Below are positions 1-8,817 of a stretch of DNA of 38,132 bases, piece after piece. The position numbers and the translations under genes are program-made. Numbering within the stretch: position 1 is the stretch's first letter; each line of letters starts with the position of its first letter. This DNA is from Micromonospora yasonensis (GTDB taxonomy: Bacteria > Actinomycetota > Actinomycetes > Mycobacteriales > Micromonosporaceae), in assembly GCF_026013475.1 (NCBI RefSeq), contig NZ_JAPDPH010000050.1:1-38132 (forward strand). The letters run 5' to 3'. Below the pieces are notes generated by a model that was given only the letters and a program-made list of their open reading frames with translations, was not told the origin of the DNA and made no database searches.

Positions 1-1153
1 CCGACCGGACCGGGGCGGCGACCCGCCGCCCCGGCCTCCGGCCGGACCCGAGATTCCGGCGCAGCCGACCCCCGCGGCCGCCACGGCCGGAATCACGCCC
101 GCCCCCCCCCCCGCCGCGGGCCCGCCCCCCCAGCGCGGCCACCGCCAGCACGGCGTGCCCGAGCAGCAGGCCGCTCAGCACCTCCTCGGTCCGGGCCACC
201 GCGGCATGCACCCGCCCCCGGTCCGGCAGGTCGCGTACGCCGCCCGGACCGTCGGTGGGGGTGGCGGCGGGCAGGGTGATCGGCGGCAGCGGTACCTTCC
301 CGAGCCGGATGGCCAGCAACGGCAGCCCGCCGAGCGCGAAGATCAGCACACAGAGCAGCACCGCCGCGGTGCCGGCCGGGTCGAGGAGCAGCCCACCCAG
401 CGCGGCGGACGCCCCGACCAGGCCGATGGTCGCGCCGGCCACGAACACCCGGCCGCGGCTGGCCACCCCGAGCAGGCCGAGCGCCGACACCAGCAGCAGG
501 GCCACCGAGCCGGCCAACAACTCGGGCGCGCCGACCCAGCGCAGCGGGGCGAACGGGCCGACCGGGTCGCCGGTGCCGACCGCGAGGGCGCCGGCCGCGG
601 CGGCCCAGGGCAGGGCGTACCCGCCGAGGGTGATGCCGGCCGGGCCGTCACCGTACGCCCGGGAGGCGACGGTGCCGGCGAGCACGAGCAGCAGCGCCAC
701 CGCGACCGCGACGGGCCAGCCGGCGCGTTGCCCGGGACCGGCGGCCAGCACCGCGAGCAGTCCCACGGCCAGCGGCACGCCCGCCCCGATGCGGGTGGCC
801 GCCCGGCTGGCCGCGGGCGACCAGGCGGCACCCCGCCGGCGGGCCCCGTCCGCGATCGCCTCGACCACGTCGTCGTACTCCAACTCGGGCCACTCGGCCC
901 GGGCCGGTACGAGGTGCAGCACCTCGCCGTCGCGAACCCCCTGGGGGAGCAGCGCCTGCGCGGTGGCCAGCACCGCGCCGTCGGTGCGTCGCAGCACCCA
1001 GCCGCCGTGCCGTTCCCCGTCGTCGGCCAGCGCCTCCCCGGCGTGCCGGAGCACCTCGGGCAGCAGTTCGGCCAGGGGCACCTGTTCCGGCAGGGCCACG
1101 TCCAGCCGCCGTTGGGGAGCGCTGATCGTGACCCGCGCCAGCCCGGTTGTCAT
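1..1153 (-). CDS. eccD: EccD, type VII secretion integral membrane protein (partial at left edge)
   Basis: EccD forms the multi-helix membrane pore part of ESX/type VII secretion systems. The start is ATG at 1151-1153, preceded on the minus strand by GGAGAG. Residues 1-80 look like the family's ubiquitin-like (YukD) domain (MTTGLARVTISAPQRRLDVA...), and from about residue 115 there are repeated hydrophobic helices such as GVPLAVGLLAVLAAG and AVAVALLLVLAG. The frame is convincing down to about position 135 (residue 340, GLLLGHAVLAVAALG). There it enters a 7-C run (125-131) and an 11-C run (102-112), after which the translation turns Arg/Gly-rich instead of hydrophobic. Full EccD is roughly 450-500 residues, so the C-terminus is missing here. 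A homopolymer length error or a real frameshift is likely. It is divergent from eccC with about 100 bp between starts. Confidence 0.85.
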   Translation of the reverse strand, partial: MTTGLARVTISAPQRRLDVALPEQVPLAELLPEVLRHAGEALADDGERHGGWVLRRTDGAVLATAQALLPQGVRDGEVLHLVPARAEWPELEYDDVVEAIADGARRRGAAWSPAASRAATRIGAGVPLAVGLLAVLAAGPGQRAGWPVAVAVALLLVLAGTVASRAYGDGPAGITLGGYALPWAAAAGALAVGTGDPVGPFAPLRWVGAPELLAGSVALLLVSALGLLGVASRGRVFVAGATIGLVGASAALGGLLLDPAGTAAVLLCVLIFALGGLPLLAIRLGKVPLPPITLPAATPTDGPGGVRDLPDRGRVHAAVARTEEVLSGLLLGHAVLAVAALGGRARGGGGGGRDSGRGGRGGRLRRNLGSGRRPGRRVAAPVRS

Positions 1154-1252
1154 CGAGTTCTCTCCATATCGAGCGGGACGGGTGACTGACGAATGACAAG
1201 ACTTTACCTACCATGAGCCAGGCTCGGATCACCGAGAGCGATGGGAGGGCCA
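1154..1252. promoter_or_regulatory. Divergent eccD/eccC promoter region
   Basis: About 100 bp separate the two start codons of eccD (leftward) and eccC (rightward), so both promoters should lie here. It is clearly more AT-rich than its surroundings around 1185-1212. I could not assign -35/-10 boxes with correct spacing. The ribosome sites are visible: GGAGAG for eccD and GGGAGGG (1243-1249) for eccC. Confidence 0.5.
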
Positions 1253-4200
1253 GTGTCCACAGTCGTCATCAAGCGGCCGCCGCGCCGCCCGGCGCCGGAG
1301 ATCCCGGCCGGTGAGCTGCCTGTCGAGGCGCCACCGGAGATCCCGGTGCTCACCGGGGGGCGCTGGCAGCAGGCACTGATGGTGCTGCCGATGCTGGGCG
1401 GCACGGTGGCGATGGCGATGATGTTCGGCCGGGGCGGCGGGGCCTACTCGTACGTGGTGGGCGGCATGTTCGGCCTCTCCTCGGTGGCGATGCTGGTGAC
1501 CTCCTGGGGCAGCGCGGCCGGCACCCCGCGGAAGTCGGAGATGATGGCCGCCCGCCGGGAGTACCTGCGCCACCTGGCCGCGCTGCGCCGCCGGGTCCGG
1601 GCCACCGCCGGGGCGCAGCGGGCCGGGCTCTACTACCGGCACCCCGACCCGGGCCGGCTCTGGTCGACGGTGGACAGCCACCGGGTCTGGGAGCGCCGGC
1701 CGGGCGACCCCGACTTCGCGGTGGTCCGGGTCGGGGTCGGCCCGCAGACCCTGGCCACCCCGCTGGTCCCGCCGGTCACCCGGCCCCTGGAGGAGCTGGA
1801 GCCGATGACCGCGGGAGCGCTGCGGCGCTTCCTGGACGCGTACTCGGTGGTGCCGGAACTGCCGGTGGCGCTCTCGCTGCGCAGCTTCGCCCGGGTCTTC
1901 GTCCGCGGCCCTCGACAACTCCAGCTCGGCGCGCCTGACGCCGCGCAGCGACCTGAAGCCGTCGCCGGCTCGCCCGCCGCGCAGGGCCTGGCCCGGGCCC
2001 TGCTCACCCAGCTCGCCGTCTTCCACGCCCCGGACGAGTTGCTGATCGCGGTCTGCGCCGGTCCGGAGCGGCGGTCGGTCTGGGAGTGGGTGAAGTGGCT
2101 GCCGCACGCCCACCACCCGAGCCGCACCGACGCGCTCGGCCCGGTCCGGCTGGTCACCAGCTCCGCTGCCGAGCTGGAACGGCTCCTCGACGACGTGCTG
2201 GCCAGCCGGTCCCGGTTCAGCCCGGCCGGCCCGGCCACCGACGGCCCGCACGTGGTGGTGCTGCTCGACGGTGGCGACCTGACCGGGGCGACCGACCTGG
2301 CCGGGGACGGTGGCATCGACGCCGTCACCGTGCTCGACCTGGACACCCCGCCGCCCCGCCTGCTCGATCGGTACGCCCTCCTGCTCGACCTGGCCGACGG
2401 CCGCCTGCACTCGCGCTCCGCCGAGGGGCACGCTGAGGTCGGCACGGCCGACACGCTGGAACTCGCCGACGCGGAGGCGGTCGCCCGCCGGCTCGCCCCG
2501 CTGCGGCTCGCCGGCCCGGCACGCGGACCGGACGCCCCGCCCGGCGCCGAGCCGGGCCTGCCCGAGTTGCTCGGCATCGGCGACCCGGAGAACTTCACCG
2601 CCGAGCAGGGCTGGGCGCCCCGGGCCGCCCGGGACCGGCTGCGGGTGCCGATCGGGGTGGGTGCCGACGGCGGCGCGATCGAACTCGACCTGAAGGAGTC
2701 GGCGCAGGACGGCATGGGCCCGCACGGGCTGCTCATCGGGGCCACCGGCTCCGGCAAATCGGAGCTGCTCCGCACCCTGGTGCTGGGGCTGGCCGCCACG
2801 CACAGTTCGGAACAGCTCAACTTCGTGCTGGTCGACTTCAAGGGCGGGGCCACCTTCGCGTCGTTCGAGCGGCTGCCGCACACCGCCGCGGTGATCACCA
2901 ACCTGGCCGACGCGCTGCCCCTGGTCGACCGGATGGTCGACGCGATCAACGGCGAGCTGACCCGCCGGCAGGAACTGCTCCGCCGGGCCGGCAACTTCGC
3001 CAGCCGGCGCGACTACGAGCGGGCCCGGGCGGCCGGCACGCCGCTCGCCCCGCTGCCGTCGCTGCTGCTGATCTGCGACGAGTTCTCCGAGCTGCTCTCC
3101 GCCAAGCCGGACTTCATCGACCTCTTCGTCCAGATCGGCCGGTTGGGCCGGTCGCTCGGGGTCCACCTGCTGCTGGCCTCGCAGCGCCTGGAGGAGGGGC
3201 GGCTGCGGGGGCTGGACACCCACCTGTCGTACCGGATCGGGCTGCGCACCTTCTCGGCGCTGGAGTCCCGGACGGTGCTCGGGGTGCCGGACGCGCACGA
3301 GCTGCCCCGCACCCCCGGGCACGGCTACCTCCGCTCCGGCACCGACCCGCTGGTCCGGTTCAAGGCCGCGTACGTCTCCGGCCCGGTTCGCCCCCGGGGC
3401 GGGCCGGCGGGCGCGGCCGGCGGCGGCGCACCCCGGCTGCTGGCCTTCTCCACCCACCTGGTGCCGGCGCCCGAGCCGCCCAGGCCGGCCGCGCTGCCTG
3501 CCGCGGAGGGCACCACCGAGAGCCTGCTCGACCTGATCGTGTCGCGGCTGGCCGGGCAGGGGCCGCCGGCGCACCAGGTGTGGCTGCCGCCGCTGGACGA
3601 GTCCCCCTCCCTCGACGAGCTGCTCGGCCCGGTGGGCGTCGACCCGGTACGCGGGCTCACCGTCGCGAACCCGGAGCTGCACGGCGCCCTCCAGGTGCCG
3701 CTGGCCGTGGTGGACAAGCCGTTGGAGCAACGCCGGGACCTGTACTGGCTGGCCCTGGACGGCGCGGCCGGGCACGTCGCGGTGGTGGGGGCCACCCGTA
3801 GCGGGCGATCGACCCTGCTGCGGACGCTGGTCTGCGCGCTGGCGCTCACCCACACCCCGGCCGAGGCACAGGTCTACTGCCTCGACTTCGGCGGCGGAAC
3901 CCTCGCCGCGCTGCGCGACCTGCCGCACGTCGGCGGGGTGGCCGGGCGGACCGACGACACCGCCGTACGCCGGACGGTCGGGGAGATCGCCGGCCTGCTC
4001 GCCGAGCGGGAGCGACGGTTCGCCGAGGCGGGTGTGGAGTCGGTGGCCGCGTGGCGTCGGCGGCGGGCCGCCGCGCTGGCCGGCGGGCAGCCGGGCACCG
4101 ACCCGTTCGGCGACGTGTTCCTGGTGGTGGACGGCTGGAACATCCTGCGCAGCGCCTACGACGACCTGGAACCCCTGGTCACCGAGCTGGCCACCCGGGG

Positions 4201-5248
4201 GCTCGCGTACGGGGTGCACGTGGTGGCCAGTTCGCTGCGCTGGTCGGACTTCCGCCCAGCCATCCGGGACCTGTTCGGCTCCCGCGTCGAGCTGCGCCTC
4301 GGCGACCCTTCGGACACCGTGGTCAGCAAGCGGCAGTTCGCGGCCACCGTCCCGGAGGAGCGGCCGGGGCGGGGCATCACCGCCGGCGGGCTGCACTTCC
4401 TCACCGCCCAGCCCATCGTGACCGGCCTCGGTGGCGAGACGACCGATCTGGTCAAGGCGGTCGCCGGGGCGTGGGCCGGGCCGGCCGCGCCCCCGGTACG
4501 CCTGCTCCCGCCCGTGCTGCCGTACGCCGAGTTGGACCAGAGCACGACCAGCGGGCTGGCCTTCGCGATCGGGGTGGCCGAGGCGGACCTGCGACCGGTG
4601 GTGCTGGACTTCGCGGTCGAGCCCAACTTCGTGGTGTTCGGCGACGCCGAGTGCGGCAAGTCGTCGTTCCTGCGGGCGCTCGCCACCTCGATCGTCAACC
4701 GGTTCACCCCCGAGCAGGCCCGGGTGATGCTGGTGGACTACCGGCGCAGCCTGATGGGCACGATCGAGACGCCGCACCTGATCGGGTACGGCACGGCCGC
4801 GCCGCACACCACCGAGCTGCTCGAGTCGGCGGCCGGCTACCTGCAGGGGCGGCTGCCCGGGCCGGAGGTCACCCCGGCCGAGTTGCGCAGCCGGTCGTGG
4901 TGGACCGGGCCGGAGCTGTTCGTGCTGGTGGACGACTACGACCTGGTGGCCGGCGGCCCGACCAACCCGCTACGCGCGCTGGAGGAGCACCTGCCGCACG
5001 CCCGGGACGTCGGCCTGCACCTGGTGCTGGCCCGCCGCGCCGCCGGCACCGGCCGGACCTCGTTCGAACCGATCATCCAGCGGCTGCGGGAACTCTCCAC
5101 GCCGGGTCTGGTGATGTCCGGGGGCCCGGAGGAGGGCGCGCTCGTCGGGCAGGTGAAGGCGGGGCCGCTGCCGCCGGGCCGGGGCCGGCTGGTCACCCGG
5201 CGGGAGGGAGTCCGACTGGTGCAACTGGCCCATCTCCCGGTGGGGTGA
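1253..5248 (+). CDS. eccC: EccC, type VII secretion FtsK/SpoIIIE-type ATPase (EccCa-EccCb fusion)
   Basis: EccC is the motor ATPase of ESX secretion and recognises WXG100-type substrates. I chose GTG 1253 because GGGAGGG lies just upstream and MSTVVIKRPPRRPAPE is the usual family N-terminus; an in-frame ATG at 1241 overlaps that ribosome site. The protein is 1331 residues. Two membrane helices fall at about residues 40-85. Three ATPase domains follow, with Walker A GATGSGKS (about 496-503) and Walker B LLLICDEF; GATRSGRS (about 846-853) with FLVVDGW; and GDAECGKS (about 1130-1137) with FVLVDDYD. The second P-loop has Arg in place of the usual Lys. All three domains are in one chain, unlike the split EccCa/EccCb of mycobacterial ESX-1. 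A rare-codon insertion of about 20 residues lies near residues 219-238. mycP follows directly. Confidence 0.96.
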   Translation: MSTVVIKRPPRRPAPEIPAGELPVEAPPEIPVLTGGRWQQALMVLPMLGGTVAMAMMFGRGGGAYSYVVGGMFGLSSVAMLVTSWGSAAGTPRKSEMMAARREYLRHLAALRRRVRATAGAQRAGLYYRHPDPGRLWSTVDSHRVWERRPGDPDFAVVRVGVGPQTLATPLVPPVTRPLEELEPMTAGALRRFLDAYSVVPELPVALSLRSFARVFVRGPRQLQLGAPDAAQRPEAVAGSPAAQGLARALLTQLAVFHAPDELLIAVCAGPERRSVWEWVKWLPHAHHPSRTDALGPVRLVTSSAAELERLLDDVLASRSRFSPAGPATDGPHVVVLLDGGDLTGATDLAGDGGIDAVTVLDLDTPPPRLLDRYALLLDLADGRLHSRSAEGHAEVGTADTLELADAEAVARRLAPLRLAGPARGPDAPPGAEPGLPELLGIGDPENFTAEQGWAPRAARDRLRVPIGVGADGGAIELDLKESAQDGMGPHGLLIGATGSGKSELLRTLVLGLAATHSSEQLNFVLVDFKGGATFASFERLPHTAAVITNLADALPLVDRMVDAINGELTRRQELLRRAGNFASRRDYERARAAGTPLAPLPSLLLICDEFSELLSAKPDFIDLFVQIGRLGRSLGVHLLLASQRLEEGRLRGLDTHLSYRIGLRTFSALESRTVLGVPDAHELPRTPGHGYLRSGTDPLVRFKAAYVSGPVRPRGGPAGAAGGGAPRLLAFSTHLVPAPEPPRPAALPAAEGTTESLLDLIVSRLAGQGPPAHQVWLPPLDESPSLDELLGPVGVDPVRGLTVANPELHGALQVPLAVVDKPLEQRRDLYWLALDGAAGHVAVVGATRSGRSTLLRTLVCALALTHTPAEAQVYCLDFGGGTLAALRDLPHVGGVAGRTDDTAVRRTVGEIAGLLAERERRFAEAGVESVAAWRRRRAAALAGGQPGTDPFGDVFLVVDGWNILRSAYDDLEPLVTELATRGLAYGVHVVASSLRWSDFRPAIRDLFGSRVELRLGDPSDTVVSKRQFAATVPEERPGRGITAGGLHFLTAQPIVTGLGGETTDLVKAVAGAWAGPAAPPVRLLPPVLPYAELDQSTTSGLAFAIGVAEADLRPVVLDFAVEPNFVVFGDAECGKSSFLRALATSIVNRFTPEQARVMLVDYRRSLMGTIETPHLIGYGTAAPHTTELLESAAGYLQGRLPGPEVTPAELRSRSWWTGPELFVLVDDYDLVAGGPTNPLRALEEHLPHARDVGLHLVLARRAAGTGRTSFEPIIQRLRELSTPGLVMSGGPEEGALVGQVKAGPLPPGRGRLVTRREGVRLVQLAHLPVG
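1908..1966 (-). repeat. In-frame dispersed repeat inside eccC (copy A)
   Basis: The reverse complement of 1908-1949 matches 22295-22336 at 36 of 42 positions, including identical 12-mers GCGCGGCGTCAG and CGCGCCGAGCTG. A shared GGCGAC block further out (1961-1966) extends similarity to about 59 bp. In eccC the segment is translated as roughly PRQLQLGAPDAAQRPEAVAG, with codons (cct, cga, caa, cga, cct) that are rare in the rest of the gene. It falls between the VFVRG strand and the LARALL helix, where I recall relatives having only a short linker. Confidence 0.7.
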
Positions 5249-5335
5249 ATGGTGTCACCGAGTTGCACCGTGGGGTATGGGGAACCCGGTAATCTCCGAG
5301 CAGCATGGTCTTGTCGCGATGAATGGCTGGGGAAT

Positions 5336-6655
5336 GTGACCAGGGATCGGCAGGGGGCTCCGACCGCGACCCGGCGTATCGTCGCGCGGGCACTGGTCGG
5401 GGCGGCGGCGGTTGCGGTCGCCGTGGCCGGTCCGTGGGTTCCGGCCGCGCAGGCCGCCCCCGCCGGGATCACCGCGCGGGAGCCCGCCTGGGTCGCCCCG
5501 GCGGAGCTGCCCTCCCGGGTCGACCAAGTGCGCGAGGAGCAGTGGCAGCTCGACGCGTTGAAGGCGAAGACCGCCTGGCGGACGTCCACCGGGCGGGGCG
5601 TGGTGGTCGCGGTGGTCGATTCCGGAGTGGACGGTTCCCACCCGGATCTGGCCGGCCAGGTGCTCCCCGGCATCGACCTGGTCTCCCCCGGCGGCGCCGA
5701 GGGCCCCGACCCGGTGGGTCACGGCACCACGGTCGCCGGCCTGATCGCCGGGCGCAACGACGACGACCGCGGGGTGGTCGGCCTCGCGCCGGACGCCAAG
5801 ATCCTGCCCGTCCGGGTGCTGAACGACGAGAACCGGTACGACGACGCGATGATCGTCGCCAAGGGGGTGCGCTGGGCGGTCGACAACGGCGCCCAGGTGA
5901 TCAACCTGTCGCTCGGCGGCGGCGGGGACAGCCCCGCGCTGGCCGCCGCCCTCGACTACGCGTTCGCCCGGGACGTCGTGGTGGTCGCCTGCACCGGCAA
6001 CCTGGCCACCTCGAACAGTCCCGAGGTCTGGTACCCGGCGCGGGAGCCCGGGGTGCTCGCCGTCGCCGGCCTGGAACGCAACAGCAAGGACCTCTGGTCC
6101 GGCTCGATCACCGGGCACGAGACCGTGCTCACCGCCCCGGCGACCGCGCTCTACGGCGCCCGCCCACAGGGGTACTGGCGGGTGCAGGGGACCAGCTTCG
6201 CGTCCCCGCTGGTCGCGGCCACCGCTGCGCTGGTCCGGGCGAAGTACCCGCAGATGTCCGCCGGCGACGTGGTCAACCGGCTGATCAGCACCGCCAGGGA
6301 CCTCGGCCCGACCGGCCGCGACGACCGGTTCGGCTACGGGATGGTCGACCCGGTGGCCGCGCTGACCACCGATGTGCCGTCGGTCGGACGCAACCCGCTC
6401 GACGACAACGACTCCCCCGGCGTGGTGGGCTTCGGGCCGGCGCCCGGCTCCGGCCGGGACACCCGGGCCGCCGCCGGCCAGGGCGCCGATCCGTTCTACG
6501 CCGCGCCCGGACAGCAGCCGAAGTGGTCGGCCCGGGCGGCCGGCCAGGCGACCGACTCGGCACCGGAGCGGCTGTGGACCGGCCTGGCCCTCTTCGTCGC
6601 CCTGGTCACCGGCGCCGCGCTGGTGGTCCGCCGGTTTCGCCAGGCCCGCCGCTGA
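5336..6655 (+). CDS. mycP: Mycosin, type VII secretion-associated subtilisin-like serine protease
   Basis: Mycosins are membrane-anchored S8 proteases required for ESX secretion or complex stability, acting outside the cytoplasmic membrane. The frame is open from 5249, immediately after the eccC stop. I chose GTG 5336 (GGGGA upstream) because it starts a proper signal peptide: VTRDRQ, then a hydrophobic core ALVGAAAVAVAVAGPW ending AQA. The protein is 439 residues. The catalytic triad is Asp95 (VVDSGVDG), His129 (GHGTTVAG) and Ser287 (GTSFASP). A C-terminal helix (LALFVALVTGAALVV) followed by RRFRQARR forms the membrane anchor. A low-complexity linker (about residues 350-400) precedes it. Its position right after eccC is typical of ESX loci; eccB, eccE and WXG100 genes are not in the window. 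Confidence 0.94.
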   Translation: MTRDRQGAPTATRRIVARALVGAAAVAVAVAGPWVPAAQAAPAGITAREPAWVAPAELPSRVDQVREEQWQLDALKAKTAWRTSTGRGVVVAVVDSGVDGSHPDLAGQVLPGIDLVSPGGAEGPDPVGHGTTVAGLIAGRNDDDRGVVGLAPDAKILPVRVLNDENRYDDAMIVAKGVRWAVDNGAQVINLSLGGGGDSPALAAALDYAFARDVVVVACTGNLATSNSPEVWYPAREPGVLAVAGLERNSKDLWSGSITGHETVLTAPATALYGARPQGYWRVQGTSFASPLVAATAALVRAKYPQMSAGDVVNRLISTARDLGPTGRDDRFGYGMVDPVAALTTDVPSVGRNPLDDNDSPGVVGFGPAPGSGRDTRAAAGQGADPFYAAPGQQPKWSARAAGQATDSAPERLWTGLALFVALVTGAALVVRRFRQARR

Positions 6656-6698
6656 CCCCCCGGTCTGACCGGTCCCTCGGCTGGGTAGTGGACGACGC

Positions 6699-7484
6699 AT
6701 GAAGACCTTGGGCACGGACGGGCGGTCCTGGCGTGCCGCGCGCCTGGATCCGGACCGTTCGCTGGGGCTGCGCCTCACCCTGGCCGCCGTCGCGGCGTTC
6801 CTGGTGCTGGTGCCATTCGCCCTGCTGGCACTCCTGGTGCTGGGCTCGTGGCCGGCCCTGTTCCGGCTGGACGCCACGATCACCGACGGGTTCCACCGCT
6901 ACGCCCTGGATCACCCGACCTGGGTACGGGTGATGAGCGTGTGGACCGACGTGTTCGCCCCGGGCCCGCTGCGGGTGGCCGCCGCCGTGGTGGTGGTCTG
7001 GCTGCTGTACCACCGGGCCCCGCGGCTGGCGCTCTGGGTGGTCACCACGATGACCGTGGGCGGGCTGCTCGGCGGGCTGCTCAAGCTGCTGGTCGGGCGG
7101 CACCGCCCGGACCTGCTCGACCCGGTGGCCCGGGTGGCCGGGTACTCGTTCCCGTCCGGGCACGCGCTGAACGCCACCCTGGCCGCCGGGGTGCTGCTGC
7201 TGGTCTTCCTGCCGTACGCCCGGGACCGGCCGGTGCTGCGCTGGGTGCTCTGGACCGCGGCGGTGCTGCTCGCCGTGGTGACCGGGCTCAGCCGGATCGC
7301 GCTGGGGGTGCACTGGACCAGCGACGTGGTCGGGGGCTGGCTGCTCGGCGTCGCGGTGGTCGCCGCCACGGCCGCCGCGTTCACCACCTGGCGGACCCGC
7401 ACCGGTCGGCGGCCGGCGCGTACCGCGCGGGAGGGCGTGGAGCCGGAGCTGGCCGAGCCGGGCCCGGACGGGACGCGCGCGTAG
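6699..7484 (+). CDS. PAP2-family membrane phosphatase
   Basis: Integral membrane acid phosphatase of the PAP2 superfamily; members hydrolyse lipid phosphates such as phosphatidic acid or undecaprenyl pyrophosphate at the outer membrane face. The protein is 261 residues with about six hydrophobic helices. All three signature motifs are present: K129-x6-R136-P137, P152-S153-G154-H155, and S198-R199-x5-H205-x3-D209, so the enzyme should be active. Start ATG 6699 lies 43 bp after the mycosin stop, so co-transcription is possible but no functional link is known. It converges with marP across a 67-bp spacer. The substrate cannot be decided from sequence. Confidence 0.92.
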   Translation: MKTLGTDGRSWRAARLDPDRSLGLRLTLAAVAAFLVLVPFALLALLVLGSWPALFRLDATITDGFHRYALDHPTWVRVMSVWTDVFAPGPLRVAAAVVVVWLLYHRAPRLALWVVTTMTVGGLLGGLLKLLVGRHRPDLLDPVARVAGYSFPSGHALNATLAAGVLLLVFLPYARDRPVLRWVLWTAAVLLAVVTGLSRIALGVHWTSDVVGGWLLGVAVVAATAAAFTTWRTRTGRRPARTAREGVEPELAEPGPDGTRA

Positions 7485-7551
7485 TTCAGCACCACTCGGG
7501 ATGCTCGCCCGCGGCGCTGGTCGCCGTCGCGGTCGGCCGGCGTCGACCGGC

Positions 7552-8730
7552 TCAGGTGCAGTCGCCGGTGCCGACCGCCCGGGTACGCTCCGCGCCGGTC
7601 AGGGCGACCGGCCGGGCCTCGGCGGCGGTCACCGCGAAGCCGGTGTTCGGGTCGTCCGCCGCCGCCGCGAAGATCACCCCGAGCACGAGCCCGTTCGAGG
7701 AGACCAGCGGCCCGCCCGAGTTGCCGCTGCGCACCAGTGCCCGGATCGTGTAGATCTCCCGGGTCACGTCGCCCGAGGAGTAGATGTCCGGGCCGGTGAT
7801 CCGGTCGACGTCGCGGATCCGGGCCGGCCGGGCGTCGTACGGGCCGTCGAGGGGGAAGCCCAGCACGATCGCGTCGGCCCCGCTGCCGGCCTGCCCGGCG
7901 GCGAAGCGCAGCGACGGACCGGGCAGCCCCGGCACGTGCAGCACGGCCAGATCCCGCTCCGGGTCGTAGACGACCACCTCGCCGTCGTACCGCTCGCCGC
8001 GCAGCTCGACGGCCACCGAGCGGGTGCCGGCCACCACGTGCGCGTTGGTCATCACCCGGTCGTCGGCGTACACGAAGCCGGAGCCCTCGATGCGGCGGGC
8101 GCAACTCGGCGCGGAGCCCAGCACCTTCACCACCGACCGCTGGCTGGTCTGCACCACCTGAGAGCCGGCCAGCGCCGGGTCGGGCGGGGAGACCTGCCGG
8201 GCGCGGGTCGGGGCGAGGTCGCCGAAGACGTCCGGGAAGCCGTTGGTGTCGACGGTGTCCCGCAGCGCCGTGGAGAGCTGCTGCGCCTTGTCCGGCAGGA
8301 TCCGGTCGACCACGGTGAGCAGGGCGCTGTTGCGGACCGAGGAGGCCAGCCAGGGCAGCGACGAGGAGCCCAGCGGCACCGCGACCAGCCAGGCCACCAG
8401 CATCACCGCGAAGACCGAGACCAGCGCGCCGCCGATGTCGTCGAGTTTTTTGGCCAGCTCGTTGGTGATCGTCTGGCGCAGGTGCGAGCCCAGCCAGCCG
8501 GCCACCGCCTGGCCGAGCACGGCGAGGCCGAAGACCGCGACGAGCGAGATCAGCACCCGGGTGCCGCTGTCGGTGAACTGCCGGGCGACCAGCGGGCCGA
8601 CCTGGAGACCGACGAGCGCGCCCAGGAAGAACCCGGAGAACGACAGCGCCCCGATGACGAAGCCCTGACGATATCCGCTGATCGCGAACACGAGCATGAG
8701 CAGGAGCAGTACGAGATCCACGGCGGACAC
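7552..8730 (-). CDS. marP: MarP-like membrane serine protease (CvpA domain + trypsin-like domain)
   Basis: In M. tuberculosis MarP (Rv3671c) is a periplasmic protease needed for acid and oxidative stress resistance. Here the 392-residue protein starts at GTG 8730. Residues 1-150 contain four hydrophobic helices of CvpA/colicin V production type (LVLLLLMLVFAISGYRQGFV at the start). The chymotrypsin-like domain carries His231 (TNAHVVAG), Asp260 (DLAVLHV) and Ser338 (SGNSGGPL), a complete triad. Two cysteines (about residue 211 and the near-terminal C391) could correspond to the disulfide described in the mycobacterial enzyme. It is the last gene of the nth - TlpA - Nudix - marP series, separated from the Nudix gene by 87 bp containing a 17-bp palindrome, so it may have its own promoter. 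Confidence 0.95.
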   Translation of the reverse strand: MSAVDLVLLLLMLVFAISGYRQGFVIGALSFSGFFLGALVGLQVGPLVARQFTDSGTRVLISLVAVFGLAVLGQAVAGWLGSHLRQTITNELAKKLDDIGGALVSVFAVMLVAWLVAVPLGSSSLPWLASSVRNSALLTVVDRILPDKAQQLSTALRDTVDTNGFPDVFGDLAPTRARQVSPPDPALAGSQVVQTSQRSVVKVLGSAPSCARRIEGSGFVYADDRVMTNAHVVAGTRSVAVELRGERYDGEVVVYDPERDLAVLHVPGLPGPSLRFAAGQAGSGADAIVLGFPLDGPYDARPARIRDVDRITGPDIYSSGDVTREIYTIRALVRSGNSGGPLVSSNGLVLGVIFAAAADDPNTGFAVTAAEARPVALTGAERTRAVGTGDCT

Positions 8731-8775
8731 GCGTCCAGGGTACGGGCACCGCGCCCGGAAGACCCTGAGCGCTCG

Positions 8776-8792
8776 CTGAACGTGACGTTCAG
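8776..8792. promoter_or_regulatory. 17-bp palindrome between the Nudix gene and marP
   Basis: CTGAACGTGACGTTCAG has perfect 7-bp arms (CTGAACG/CGTTCAG) around a 3-base centre. It lies 26 bp after the Nudix stop and 46 bp before the marP start, in the only non-coding gap of this operon. The size suits a dimeric regulator's operator. The short loop would also allow a weak hairpin, but no T-run follows, so a rho-independent terminator is less likely. No regulator can be named. Confidence 0.45.
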
Positions 8793-8817
8793 GTACGGGT
8801 CGGTGAGCTTTCCCGGC

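Noticed and set aside
1229..4807. Minus-strand open frame of about 1190 codons opposite eccC
   Set aside because: Antisense shadow of a well-supported gene; composition is typical of reversed GC-rich codons.
5249..5335. Mycosin start directly after the eccC stop (ATG 5249)
   Set aside because: It would place 29 unlikely residues before the signal peptide; GTG 5336 has a ribosome site and gives a normal export signal.
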